Assembly: GCA_023846275.1 (NCBI GenBank)
Contig: CM043872.1
Span: forward strand, 29,688,670-29,752,669
Direction of reading: 5' to 3'
Source: Vanilla planifolia
Taxonomy: Eukaryota > Streptophyta > Magnoliopsida > Asparagales > Orchidaceae
DNA: 64,000 nucleotides
The notes below the pieces were generated by a model. It saw nothing but the letters and a program-made list of their open reading frames with translations. It was not told where the DNA came from and ran no database searches. Positions 1 through 12,700 of this stretch are shown here, one piece after another (the first letter of the stretch is position 1; each line of letters begins with the position of its first letter). The position numbers and the translations under genes are program-made.

Positions 1-3000
1 CTATATATATATATATATTTGTAAAATGCATTAATTCTAAGAAAACTTAAATGCCAATTAATATATGTTGTCACTATGTATGTTCTTATTATTGTCATAT
101 GTCTTTGTTTAAATTTGTCACGATGCTACAATAGGAGTTGTCTTTCTTTTAATGAGATGTAATTATAATAGCAAATAAAATATTACTTCACATAGATATA
201 AATCAATATAACTATGTAAAAAATGAGTATTTGAATATTATTGTTTTATAACATTCATTATATTTTACAATACTTTTAAATCATTATAAAATGTCATTTC
301 TATGCATCATATTACATAACAATTATTATGTAAAATTATTGATAATCACTATCTGAGTTAATTGTATTCAATAAATAATGTAATTAATTGTTGTATTAAG
401 TTAGCTTTTTATACAATTTTTAATAGAGGGTCATATAAAATGGATTTTTATAGATATTAATTATGTTGAATGTCATATTAAGTTAGAATTTTATGTAATA
501 ATAGACTAGGTAAATTATTGTATAAAGTTCTATATAGATTACCACATTAAATGACCCTATACAACTTTTGATTAAGTCAAACCACTATATGAAGTCAACT
601 CTTATAATTGTTCAAATAAAGACTATTACACGAAATGAAGTTATATAATGATTGAATATATAAAAGAAATTTATTATATGCAAAAAAAAAACCTTACTCA
701 TATAATCCTTGATATTTATCATAATATTTGCATAGATAAACATAAACTTTATGTGTGCTAATTAATTGTTTATTATTTATTACAATCTCAATGCTAAAAC
801 ATTTATAACATGATCATTACAACAAGCTTAAAAATTGATGAATTAGAATAGCAAATTACACCTAAATATTGTTTTTGTATATTCATAATTTTTTAAGCCA
901 ACGAAAATCCATTTTAGCTATAAGACAGTCATTATTATTTTCACACATAATCAATGATATATAACAACTTCTTATAAAATTTCTAATAATTACCTATGAT
1001 GCAATATATTATATCTAATTATTGAGCAAAATAAAACATATTATTCATTACGATATGTATTCAATCCCTTCTCCAATTGTTATTGCAGTTAAATGAAAAC
1101 GAGATCTCAATAAACTAGTAATAAGTAATAGCTTATTGTGCATTATCTTCTTAAACACTATCTTGTTACCCACCCTACCATGACACTATTCTTTCAAGTA
1201 ATCACAAAAAGTGAATATAAAAACGACTCATAAAAATAATCATAGATATAATTTAAGAAATATAAAACAAAAAATATATCATAACTGTATTCATTTTAAG
1301 ATTTGTTTATATATCAAAAATTGTACGTAATAAACATAGGATCCTTTCCATGTGTGAAAAAACATTATTTACAACAGGAGGCTAATATGTTATGATGTCC
1401 TTTATCCTCGGGACTCTAATTTCAACCATATAGGCTAGAATATACTAGAGATTTGATATTAGTCAAACTTTTGCTAATTCATTATTTAATGTTTGAATCT
1501 CAATAGCAATTTTGATATTAGACCTTTCTCTAATTTTATTTTTCAAATATGAGATAATTATTATAAATTTCATAGCATTCATAATCCTTAAAAAAATGGT
1601 TTTCACCCAAACATCATAGCTAGAATATCTTATTATTATGTATTTTCATGGTCCATTTTCTAACATAATTTAAAATTAATTTAATTATTAAAATTAATAA
1701 CTATTGTAAAAATTGTCTCATTTTATTGTGTTTTAATTATGAATTTATATTAGTTTTTTTTTACAAAAAAGAATAAAAATACTAATTGGTCCTTACTCAT
1801 GTCATATGATAACAAAGTAATTAGTATTCATTAGAGAATTTTTATTAATTTAAGACACTAGAAAGGTTATCTTATATTTGTTACATTTTAGTTTATCTTA
1901 TAAAATCATGAAATATGTTTGAAAAAAGTAAGGAAATATTTAACATCATGAAATCATACAAATAAAAAAATATACCAACAAAAAATAAATATTTTTTAAA
2001 TATAAAAAATAATATATGTACTTTTAGAAAGTTATACTTAAGCACCTTACTTTATAGTAAGTTTAACTTCTTAATGGGATTCGAAACAAGTCATTCATTT
2101 TATTTATTTTTCTATAACCTCTTAAAAATAACATTTATAAAAATATTACATTTTGTTTTTAATTAATTTAGTTTTGACATAAATTTTGAAGAAAACATCA
2201 ATACTTTTTTGCAAAATGATTATATGAATTTCAAATCTTTCATAATTATTTTCTTATCATATTTTTTTTGTTCATTGTAGACAAAGATTATGTAAATTTG
2301 TTATTTATTGTGTATAAAAAATACATTTTATTAAAAACTTTAAAAATGTTTTCTTGTGAGTTGGAAATTTTTATTTAAACAACTTTTAAATATTTTTTTA
2401 ACTAAATAACAAAAAAAAAAAGATGGGTAGTTTGACATTATGATCATAAAGTCATTCAAGATATATTTGAGAGTTGAGAAAAAAGATAATCCTAAACTCT
2501 AAGTTCACTTGATTTATTTTTTTCTTTAGATAATGATACATTTATGAACAAACATTAAATATGTGTAAAAAAACATACAAATAATTCTTATTAAATTACA
2601 AAGTTTTTCTTCTAAAAATAAAATTTTCATCACAAACTCAAGCTTCGCCATATGTTAGTATGTCATTTAATTTTGTTTAAATCATAATTATAATTTTTAT
2701 TAAAAAAAAGGTATAATGTTAATATTTTACTATTTTTATGAAATTTTAAAAAATCATAAAATGCACATAATTATGATGTTAGATTTACAAATATTATATA
2801 AATAGAAAAGTATACATTTTTTAAGAGTAGAGATGAATAATAGAGTTTGTTTCACTTTAAAAAAGCTATGCTTGATTGATTTCCTTTATGGCAAGTTTGT
2901 CTCTTTAGTTGGCTGCCAATTGTGATTGAATATGATCAATACTTTTGTCAAGCTTAGTTTGTCTTTTCTTTTGTTTAATGTCAACTTTTGATGGGTGCTT

Positions 3001-6000
3001 TAGTAACACTTTTGAATTTAGAGAATTAAAAAAAATTATATTTGAATTTAACTACACCATTGATATATTTTAAGTTTTTTATATTTTTTACATTTAATAA
3101 TAGCTAAAATTGGACTAAGTATAACCAAGCCAAAGTAACTCGTATGTCTCCAAATGTGATGTGGGTTCGCAAAGTTTTATTTAAAACCTAATTGAGAAGA
3201 TGAACAATATATGAAGCTTAGATGACAATTGGAAGTAATGGAGATGGAGGTTTAAGCAATTTTTATTTTATAAATAAATTTAAATAATTAATAAATATAA
3301 TTCCAAAAACAATTAAAAGTATTTATTTTAAAGATGATATAAATGATCAAACTTAGCTTTAATTGTAATGACACCATAATAGATTGTATTTGTTTTTATC
3401 AAATTAGCACGATCTAAAGTAATCTATTGATGGATGAGATCCAAAATATTAAACAAAAGTCATAAAAAAAAAGTTTATTTTAAATATTGATTTTTAATAT
3501 CTTTGATGTGATTTTTATAATTTAATAATAATTAATAAACAAGAGATTGAAAAGATGTTTTTTAAATGAATTATCAAAAAATATATTAGACAAAATTTCT
3601 TCAAAAAAATACTTATATATATATATATATAAGTAAGTCACTCTTTAATTTTTTTTAATTGAAAAAATTATAAGAAAAATATATTCTTTTTGAAATAAAT
3701 GGTCTTCAATACAAATCATTACAATTATCATTGATGAATGTAGTTTTATTAAATGTCTACACTAATGATCATTTAGTCAACCAAGGCTTCAATTAGCGCT
3801 AATCATCGCCCTTTATTTTTATTCACATGGTGATATATTTGTGTGATATGATTTGAGAAGTTATTATAAGGTTCATAGTAGAACATATTACGGGTTCTTA
3901 GATTGGATCATTACAAAATAAAAAAAAAAACTTATATAATTAAGTATTAATAAATATTTATTAAAAGGATTATTTAAAATAACTTTATTTAATAAAATGA
4001 ATTAAAATAAAATCATCATAAAGCTTTGAATTTTTATATGTTTACATTGACTAAATCATCATCATTTTTTTAAAAAATATAAAAATATATAAGGGTAGAA
4101 CTATTTTTTCTAAAAATTCATCTAATTGATTGTGCAATCATTTTGTTTAAATATATCCTTATTTTTCTTCTAATATGATAATTTTTAAGAAACATATAAT
4201 TTTTTTTAATAATAAGTAAAATTAATATTCAAAAAATCATTGCCAAGACAAAAAAATACTCATATAAACAAAAGACTTAAATCATTAAATCGTGTTTATC
4301 ACTTTGTAGTATCTAATATTAAGTTATTGGTCATACAAATAATATTAAACTCAATTTAACAATAAAAAAATGTTCTCACCAATCTTGCTAACTTTGATCT
4401 ATAATTGGGGAGCTCATTAAGAAATAAACGATATTTAAAATGATTTTATAATTTTCATCAAGGGGTCCCATTTTCAATAATAAGTAATAAAATCATCAAC
4501 AAGGTTGTTGTCATGCTCATCTTAATGACATCTTTATGATTAGTAAATGAAATGTCCCCATAGGCGCCAACAAATGTGCAATTACTTTATTATTGGGCCT
4601 TTAAATATGTCCTTTCCCATTAATTGATGGATTTAATATAACCTAATGTTGGTGTAGTCCTTAATTATTGTTTGTCAATTTTTTTTGAGCTCCTACACAT
4701 TTATTAAATTATAAAAAAATTGTTTTAAAACTTTTATTTAACTTTTCTTTTATGGTTATATAAAGTGTCTTTTTTATTAATATTATTTATAGTTAAAAAA
4801 ACTTTTATTTAAAAAATCATAGATTTTTTTTTTAATTGTAGAGAAGTAGGGGAAACAAGCACTTAACTATTTTTAATAAAAAATAAACGAGACTCATAAC
4901 AAAGATGTGACATTCACTTTTATATCATGAATTTAGGACAAAGTTTTTTATTTTGAATTTTTAAATTAATTTCTTTAAATTCCGAGTTTTAAAAGAGTAT
5001 AATATCATATATAGTTTATTTGTTTATGTATTAATTTATAAATTGATTCGACACAAATTATTACTTATATATAAAACACATAATTATCATTGATGTTATT
5101 ATGATATATATAATATATAAAATTATAGACATGATTTTTATTGTAATGACAATATCTACCCGTGACATAAAAAATAGCATTTTATTCTTATATTCTTTCC
5201 ACCATAAAATATCCTAAGTACATCGGTTATGTTGTTACCAACAAATTGGTCGAATCATCGTTATAGTCATAATAAACTAAATCTAATTCAACCAATGTAT
5301 GTGAGATGGTAAAACTAAGCATTCATAACTTCTATAAAAACAATTTGAACAATAACAAATCACTAATAAAATAAATAAACACATGTAAAATCATTATTAT
5401 TTCTTTTTTAATGTGATTTTATTTATAAACAATTTTTTTTAACCAAATGAATAACGTACTCCTTCAAATGTTGTTCACTTTTTTCTCAAGTAGTCAATGT
5501 TTAATCCTTCTTTGAGTTTTCTAATTATAGAGAAAATCTCATTTATTATTTTTTATCTTGGGCATTTATTATAATTTAGTTCATTAACATCATTTATCAC
5601 TTATTTATTTATCTTATTCGAACATTTTATATTTCGTGTGCTTATTAGTTGTCAGAGCTTTTCACTATTATTTATTTTATATATCTAATTAATATACTTT
5701 TTAAATTATTTATTTTATATAACTCATAAGATATTACACAATTTTTTTGTTATTTTAATAGTCTCATTTATGCATTAGGTGTGTATCAATATATAAATAT
5801 ATCCATATATGCTCTCCATGTAACAAAATCTCCATATATGCACATGTTTAATCAAAACAAATCATTATATGTTAGATGTAATTTAAAACTAATTATTTGA
5901 TTCAATGACTTAGTAAATAAAAAGTCAAAATTTATCTATATTTTGTTATTAAAATCTATAAAAAATTTCACTTATATCATAAATAGATGATGTTATTTTC

Positions 6001-6319
6001 CCAACCAAATTTCTTATAACACTCATGATATAACATTTTAAAAAAATAATTAAAAAAATAATAATATAAACTTTTTAAAAAGTTTTGAGGACCATAACAT
6101 ATCATAAAGTCATTGATTTATCTAAAGCATAATGTTATTCAATAAATTAAATACACAATGATGAATGTAAAATAATGATCAACTATGATAAATTATAGTT
6201 TTTATTAAAAAATTTAGGTTTATAATTATTTGTGGTTAGAGACCATTTTTATTTAGAACTTTTGGTGGTGATGCATTATGATTATAATGATTTTTTTATT
6301 TATTAAATAAAAATAACAG
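1..6319. other. AT-rich intergenic DNA, no gene recognised
   Basis: Very AT-rich sequence with many stops in all frames and no open frame of useful length. I see short AT dinucleotide runs (about 3-18 and 3616-3632) and many A/T homopolymers, but no coding similarity, tRNA-like fold or recognisable transposon protein. It may include the distal promoter of CCT6 or an old non-coding mobile element. Nothing more can be supported. Confidence 0.6.
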
Positions 6320-6358
6320 TAATCCTTTTTAATCTAATCCTTAGATTAGAAAGGATTA
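6320..6358. repeat. Perfect hairpin, 18-bp stem, upstream of CCT6
   Basis: Two 18-base arms (6320-6337 and 6341-6358) are reverse complements except for one T/G position, which would pair as a wobble in RNA. The loop is 3 bases. It lies 342 bp before the CCT6 start codon, at the edge between the AT-rich intergenic DNA and the GC-richer 5' region. It could be the remnant of a small inverted-repeat transposon (MITE), a structured upstream element, or chance in AT-rich DNA. Confidence 0.55.
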
Positions 6359-6596
6359 TACCATTTATTGGCTATGCTAAAGTCATTTTTAACTAGAAAC
6401 TATTAATCATCATATAGCTATTTGTATTATTTGTTTGATATTATGATATTTTAATTATTAATTAAAATTTAAATAAAATTTGTTAAATAAGTTTGTGGGA
6501 TTAATGCAAATGCATTTGTTAACCAGCTATTTTCAGCAGAACCCTCGGCTTAACCGAACCGGGCAGGGCCGGGCCGGTCCAGTGTCCGACGCTGGA

Positions 6597-6743
6597 ATGC
6601 TCATGATTCGAGCATTGCCTTGTCCAGTGACATTGAAAACCCTACTTTCTGTCGCCTGCTCCTCTTCTCGCCACTGCTCCTTCTGTTCGGCGGTCGACGA
6701 TGTCGCTTCGCGTGCTGAACCCGAATGCGGAGGTCCTCAATAA
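6597..6743 (+). other. Possible upstream ORF overlapping the CCT6 start
   Basis: An ATG at 6597 opens a frame that runs past the CCT6 ATG (6700) in a different frame and stops at 6743. It would only act as a translation-limiting uORF if transcription begins upstream of 6597, which the sequence does not show. The peptide resembles nothing I know. The pyrimidine-rich stretch at 6650-6690 suggests the real transcription start may lie downstream of this ATG. Confidence 0.25.
6637..6644 (+). promoter_or_regulatory. telo-box (AAACCCTA) in the CCT6 5' region
   Basis: The octamer AAACCCTA lies 56 bp before the CCT6 ATG. Telo-boxes are well known near the 5' ends of plant genes for ribosomal proteins and other growth-linked housekeeping functions, so one suits a chaperonin subunit. 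GGGCC-containing sequence at about 6566-6580 is also typical of plant housekeeping promoters. The motif match is exact; its function here is inferred. Confidence 0.5.
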
Positions 6744-9700
6744 GTCAGCGGCGCTTCACATGAACATCAATGCCGCTAAGGGGTTGCAGGACGTTCTCAA
6801 GACGAACCTCGGGCCCAAGGGCACCATCAAGATGTGCTGCTGCTCCTCCTCTTCAACTACTCGTATTGCTTCACCTTTTTCTTTCCTTTCGTTGATGCTT
6901 ACGGTACCATTCCTATGTGCCCAGGCTTGTGGGAGGGGCGGGGGATATCAAACTGACTAAGGACGGGAACACGCTGTTGAAGGAGATGGTATTTTATGCG
7001 ATTACATTTTCGGAATTAGTGTTGTTTTCAATGGCTTTGGGTACTCTTTTTCCAAGATTAATGTTGTTTGTTTATGATTCGCAGCAAATTCAGAACCCAA
7101 CAGCTATAATGATTGCGAGGACAGCAGTTGCACAGGACGATACAAGTGGAGATGGCACCACTTCTACCGTGATTTTCATTGGCGAGCTGATGAAGCAGTC
7201 AGAGCGATACATTGATGAAGGTTTGTGGTCTGAGCTCCAAGCGCCATTGCATTACTCTTGGCTATATTCAATGAAAATTTGATTTATTTCTGTGTAAACC
7301 ATATATGCGCCTGATTGTTCTTCTATAGGAGTGGCGAAAGCCAATAGTTTTATGAAAAGTTGGTTTATTTATGAAGCCGTCAAACCTATTTCATTACCAT
7401 TTTTGATTAACTTATGTCTGATATAGGGATGCATCCCAGAATATTAGTCGATGGGTTTGACATAGCAAAAAGGGCTACTCTTGAATTTTTAGAAAAATTT
7501 AAAACCCCTGTTGTTATGGGTGAGAGTCCGGACAAAGAAATATTGAAAATGGTTGCAAGGACTACGCTCAGGACAAAGGTAATGACTGGTTCTCCTATTT
7601 ATTTTTCCCTATATATGATTTTTTTGATACTGACCAGGCATATTGTATTTCTTTCTGTCCAGTTATACGAAGCATTGGCTGATCAATTAACTGACATTGT
7701 TGTTAACGCTGTAAGAATATGTTTGAACTTGGATTTCTTTTTTTTTTATTTTACTTTTTTGCCTTGAGATACCTCGAGCTACACTTTGTGCTTACAACTA
7801 CTACCCATGATTATTTTAAAAGGAAAGCTTTTATTTTGGTAAATATAGAAGATGCAATGATAGAGTTAAAGAGGCTATCGTGTTAATGAAAAAGTGCAAA
7901 TGCTGATGCTTAATCTTATACACAACCTAGATCTTTCTTTCTTTTGTGAAACAGTGCATTGTTCTTTTTTTTTCTTTTTACCTTGAATCACCTCGAGTTA
8001 ACTCTTTGTACTTACAATTAGCCACAAATTTTTTAGGAGGCAAAGCAATTCTTTTGGTAATTTGAAAAGATTTAATGCTAGGCTTAAAGAGGTTATTGTG
8101 TTTGTGATACAGTGAAAATGCTTATTCTTACACACCGCCTAGATCTCTCTTTAAAATGCAAATTAGAAAATGGACCTTTTTGGCACAGTTTCATGAACTT
8201 GACTACTATTTATGCTTTGTAAAGTTTCTTTTACTGAAGAAGAGGAGGACAGAACCAGTGTGGTGATTAATGATGGGTTGATTAGGAACATACAGCTATG
8301 TACATAATAGCTTATGAAGTGCTGGTAACAAAATCTATTTTCCCATAGGATTATTAATGGTAGTATCCTTGCATTGGTATGCTTAGATTTGGAGTTCTAA
8401 AGAGTGAATGAAGCCAACAATGATGTTTCCATACAAGAAGCTTCGTTTAGATGTTATATCCAGATTTATATCAAGTTCATATATGTTTATGATGACGTTT
8501 TTCTTATGGGAGTTTGCATATTGAAAATTATCATTGTATCGAAGTATGCTAAGATGTTATTTGTTTTGTTTTTAATTTTTTTGTTTTACTTAGTTAAATT
8601 TCATTGCTATAATTCAGTTATTAGGATCTTTTGTGATTTAAGATAATCTAGTAATGAAGGCTTGTTTACGGGCACAATTATCTAATGATCTAGACTATGG
8701 TGGAAGTCCATTTATAGGCATAATTAGATAGATGATATTGATATATGGAATAATTTCTATTTGATCTTTTTTTGATAATGGGATAAATTATTGGAAGCAG
8801 AATCACGATAACTATGGATTAATTGGAGAAATTTTGGAATTGGCTTCACCTTTCTTGGTGTTGTCTCCATGTTCATTAAATGGAGCTCAATCATGTTGGC
8901 CATTGGATGGATCATTTTATGGACAGCTTTTTGCTATTTTTTTCATCTTAAGTCATGTTCTTGAGGAATTAGATGCAACTTAATTTGGATCCCCTTGTTC
9001 ACCTTTCATTTGTGTTTATGAATGATTGTTTTGAAATTATGTATGATGAATTTCTGTTGTTTCCATAATATTTGAGCATGACCAATTTACATCGCATCAG
9101 TTAATGTAAGGTCCACAAGTATTTATTAAGAAAACGATTGAATTATTGTTTGAGTTTTGGTATATCTAGTATTGTTCTTTTTTTGTTTTACAAAGAAATA
9201 TACTTGTTATTCTTAATGTTCTTCATTGAAATATGTTTAAACCTCTTAGCAACTATATTATTGGGCCTAGAAAAGTCCATAACAAAACTATTGGCAATTT
9301 TTTTACTTATATATGTGATTTGACTTTATGTGCTAGTACTTCTATAGGAAGATGGCAATTGAAAGATTTAAGTTGTTTTGATATATCCTTATTTAATCTC
9401 TCTTTTTGTGCATCTAACGTTGGTAAACATGGATATTCTTCTTGATGTCTTCCTCATCGGCATATTTATGCTTTTACAACTCTTTGTAAACAAGTTTATT
9501 TAAAACCGAAAGTTTTCTCGAGCATGAGAGCTTGAATTGGTCGTGGGAGGTCTTGCAAGGAAGTCAAGCAGTCAATGGATTATCAATAAGCTTTCGGCCA
9601 TTTGTTTGAATGGAGGCTTTTGTCAAATGTTGAATCGATAAGCTCCATAATCAGTTGAGCATTAAAAGGCCTGTTATTTGGGATGCTTGCCTTGGTTGGT

Positions 9701-12700
9701 TATGTTGTAGCCTTTGAGAAAGAAATTGGCACAATTGTTTTCCTCTACTATTCAGTTTCCTCAATCATCTTCAATGGATGTTCTTTGCTTATTGTTATGT
9801 GAAATACTGATGGATCATGTAGCATTGAAATGGTTTTGGTCATGCATGATTAATATGTGGTTGAGCTATCAAAGAAGCAACGAATCCATGTAGACGGGCA
9901 AGGATGACGAATGCATCTCATTGAAACATTAGTGTTCAATGAGTAGGTTATGATTACCTTATCATCAAGGTGTTCATATTAGCTTAAGATGTCATAATTC
10001 TAATATAAATATGTCATTGTCGGGCTATGACTTACATGGACTTTCTCGAGATGGGGTATCCATCAAGGGAGCAGGAGAGCTAAAAAGATTGTTGCACCTC
10101 CTCCCCTTATGGCGATAATGTTGATAATGACTTGGGGAACATTCTCCATTATTCTTTGAGAAGTTATGGAGGTCTATTAAGGTAGAGATTCATGCAAACG
10201 ATAGAGTGATTGGGGCATGGAAATTTAATGTGTGGTCTCACAAATTTGAGATTTGGTTAAAATTACTTGGTTATTGAAAATGTATCTTTTGTTGGACCAA
10301 AACGCTTTGAATTCATGCTGCTTGGTGGGTTTCTCTTCTCCATAGTCACAACTACTACAAAACATCTTGGATTTAGTTCAAGAAATCGGTTTACTAAAAT
10401 GTTTAGGTGATGGATTTTTTGGAAGAATGACGATGTAGTTACAAACTTAGTCAATAACAGTCATCTTTGTTGGAGAAAACGCAATGGAATTATTGCTTTA
10501 GATCAAACCCTTTAGTATTCTATTCTAATGAAATGGATGACACCCTTGCATTGTGATTGAGTTGAGCTATTTCTCCATGACCATTCTAGGCTTGGAAAAT
10601 ACTTATTTATGACCTAGAGATAGAAGATCGAATGAGCTGGTAAATTGAGGATCTTAAATGGATCAGGGAATGAAGAATCAAACATATCTCTTAATTCATT
10701 CTTTTCTTTATATCCTTGAATTACTATGATCATTATGAATTAGTGGTCCTTAAAAAGTAAAATATTGGAAACTTCATTTGAACCTTATACTAGAGAAGTT
10801 CAAGATGAGTGATTTGATGAAAAAAGAAGGCTATTAATTCAATTGAAAGATACGAAATCATTGAACCCCTTTTTAAACTAGATCAAAGCTTGTTTTGATG
10901 GGAAAGCCCCAGGGATTTGTTATAAGTGTGACTCAAACTCTTCATTGTTCCTTTCCCTTTTAGGTAAAGCAAGAAGTTTTAAAAGTTATCTTTGGAATGT
11001 GTTGTCATTGTGACTTAATCTTGAAGATTTTTGTGGAGAAACTTGCATTAGAGACTACATAACATCTCAAATCATAAACATTGGAATGTCTTCAAGGCAA
11101 CATTGGCTTCTAGGTGGAGTGACAATGCCCACTTCACTTCACAATCTCCAAGAACTTGACCAATGAGATGGCGTGCAATGTCGAATTGCTCAACTTGTGT
11201 TATGTAATATTTGAAAGTAACTACATTTGTGATGGGATGCCATCTATCGTTGAAGTGTTCAATATTAATTGTGGCATTTCTTATTTCCAATGATGATGGT
11301 GTTATAGTACTTAGAAAAATTAAAATAATGAACATATTATGACTTATTTTGCAAGTTGAAAGAAATGAATGTTCTTATCTAATTGCCAAAGCATGCTCCA
11401 AGGAAGAAAAAGAAGGCCTTTAAGAAGGTCTCTCATCCAAGTGGTGGCCAAAAGGTGGTCTTGAGTACAAGTGATCAAGTTTTGTCCAACTTAACAATTT
11501 GAGCAAGTTATTGGAAACTAAATGTACAATTAGTGTGACTTTTATTAATTTTCTTAAGTTTTTGGTTTAATGGGTGTCAAACTATAGATATATTTTAGCC
11601 AAGTTATGCTATTACACATTAAAACTCCTTTACCATTACAAGTGGTTGGAGAATAAATGTACAACTAGTGTGTCTCTTATCAATTTTGTTAAGTTTTTTT
11701 TATTAGGCTATAGATATATTTTGCCTAAGTTATACCATTACATGTTGAAACTCCTTTACCAATTGGCATTTGAACTTGATTGGGTTAGAAAAGGACAAAT
11801 TTTTGGTTGAAATCAATTGATTCTTATTTAGTGGCTTCAATGAGTCTCTTGTTATCTCCACTATCGTTGAGCAAAGCTTTTGGTAAATTTATGTTGTACT
11901 TACATATGGTTGAGAAGTTCTTTGTTTGTATGATACATAATGTTATTGATAAGTTTTTGTGGAGCCATTTAGGCTTAATTTGAGTGATCAATGCATGAAT
12001 TTTGTGGTTTGGTATCTTTGATGGAGTACTTGAAGTGCAATCCATGTGTATAGTAGGCACATTGACATTCTCGATATTCAATATGATATTCAACTGAGTT
12101 AATTAGATGATTTTGAGTTAAAAGAGAGAGTTAAATAGGGTGGATAAGACTCTCAGTTGAGGGAAAGATATGGTGGATTGACATTCCTAATGTTTGGCAT
12201 GATGCTTAATTCAATTAATCTTGGTAGTTATGGATGGGTGGATTAGATTTTTAGTTAATTGGTGAGTGATCTTGTTCTATGGGTATATCAAGCTAGCTTG
12301 TTTTCTTATTTGTTGCAACTCTCTTTACTACTAGTATCAAAGTCAGGTTGGGTTAGGAGAGAATTGTTTTGGTTGAAATTATTGGTTAATTGGTGTAATT
12401 GTTATTGAATATTTAGTTGATAAATAAAGAAATTTACTTGAAAAGTGTTACTGTTAAGTGCTATTAAAAAGTTGTGTTTGTTAATTTATTATTGAGATGT
12501 GCTTAACAAATAGAGTAATGTGGAATAATTAATGTATTCTTTGATTTTCTAGTAAAAAGGAAGTTCAAAACTTTAATGTTATTTTAGGAGAAAAAATTGT
12601 GTTTTACTCTCTTTTTTGGGGTTGAATTTTTTTTTTTCAAAAAATGTTGTTAGATAAATGACATCACTTGAAGCATAACTGTGTAAAGAAGTTGCATTTG

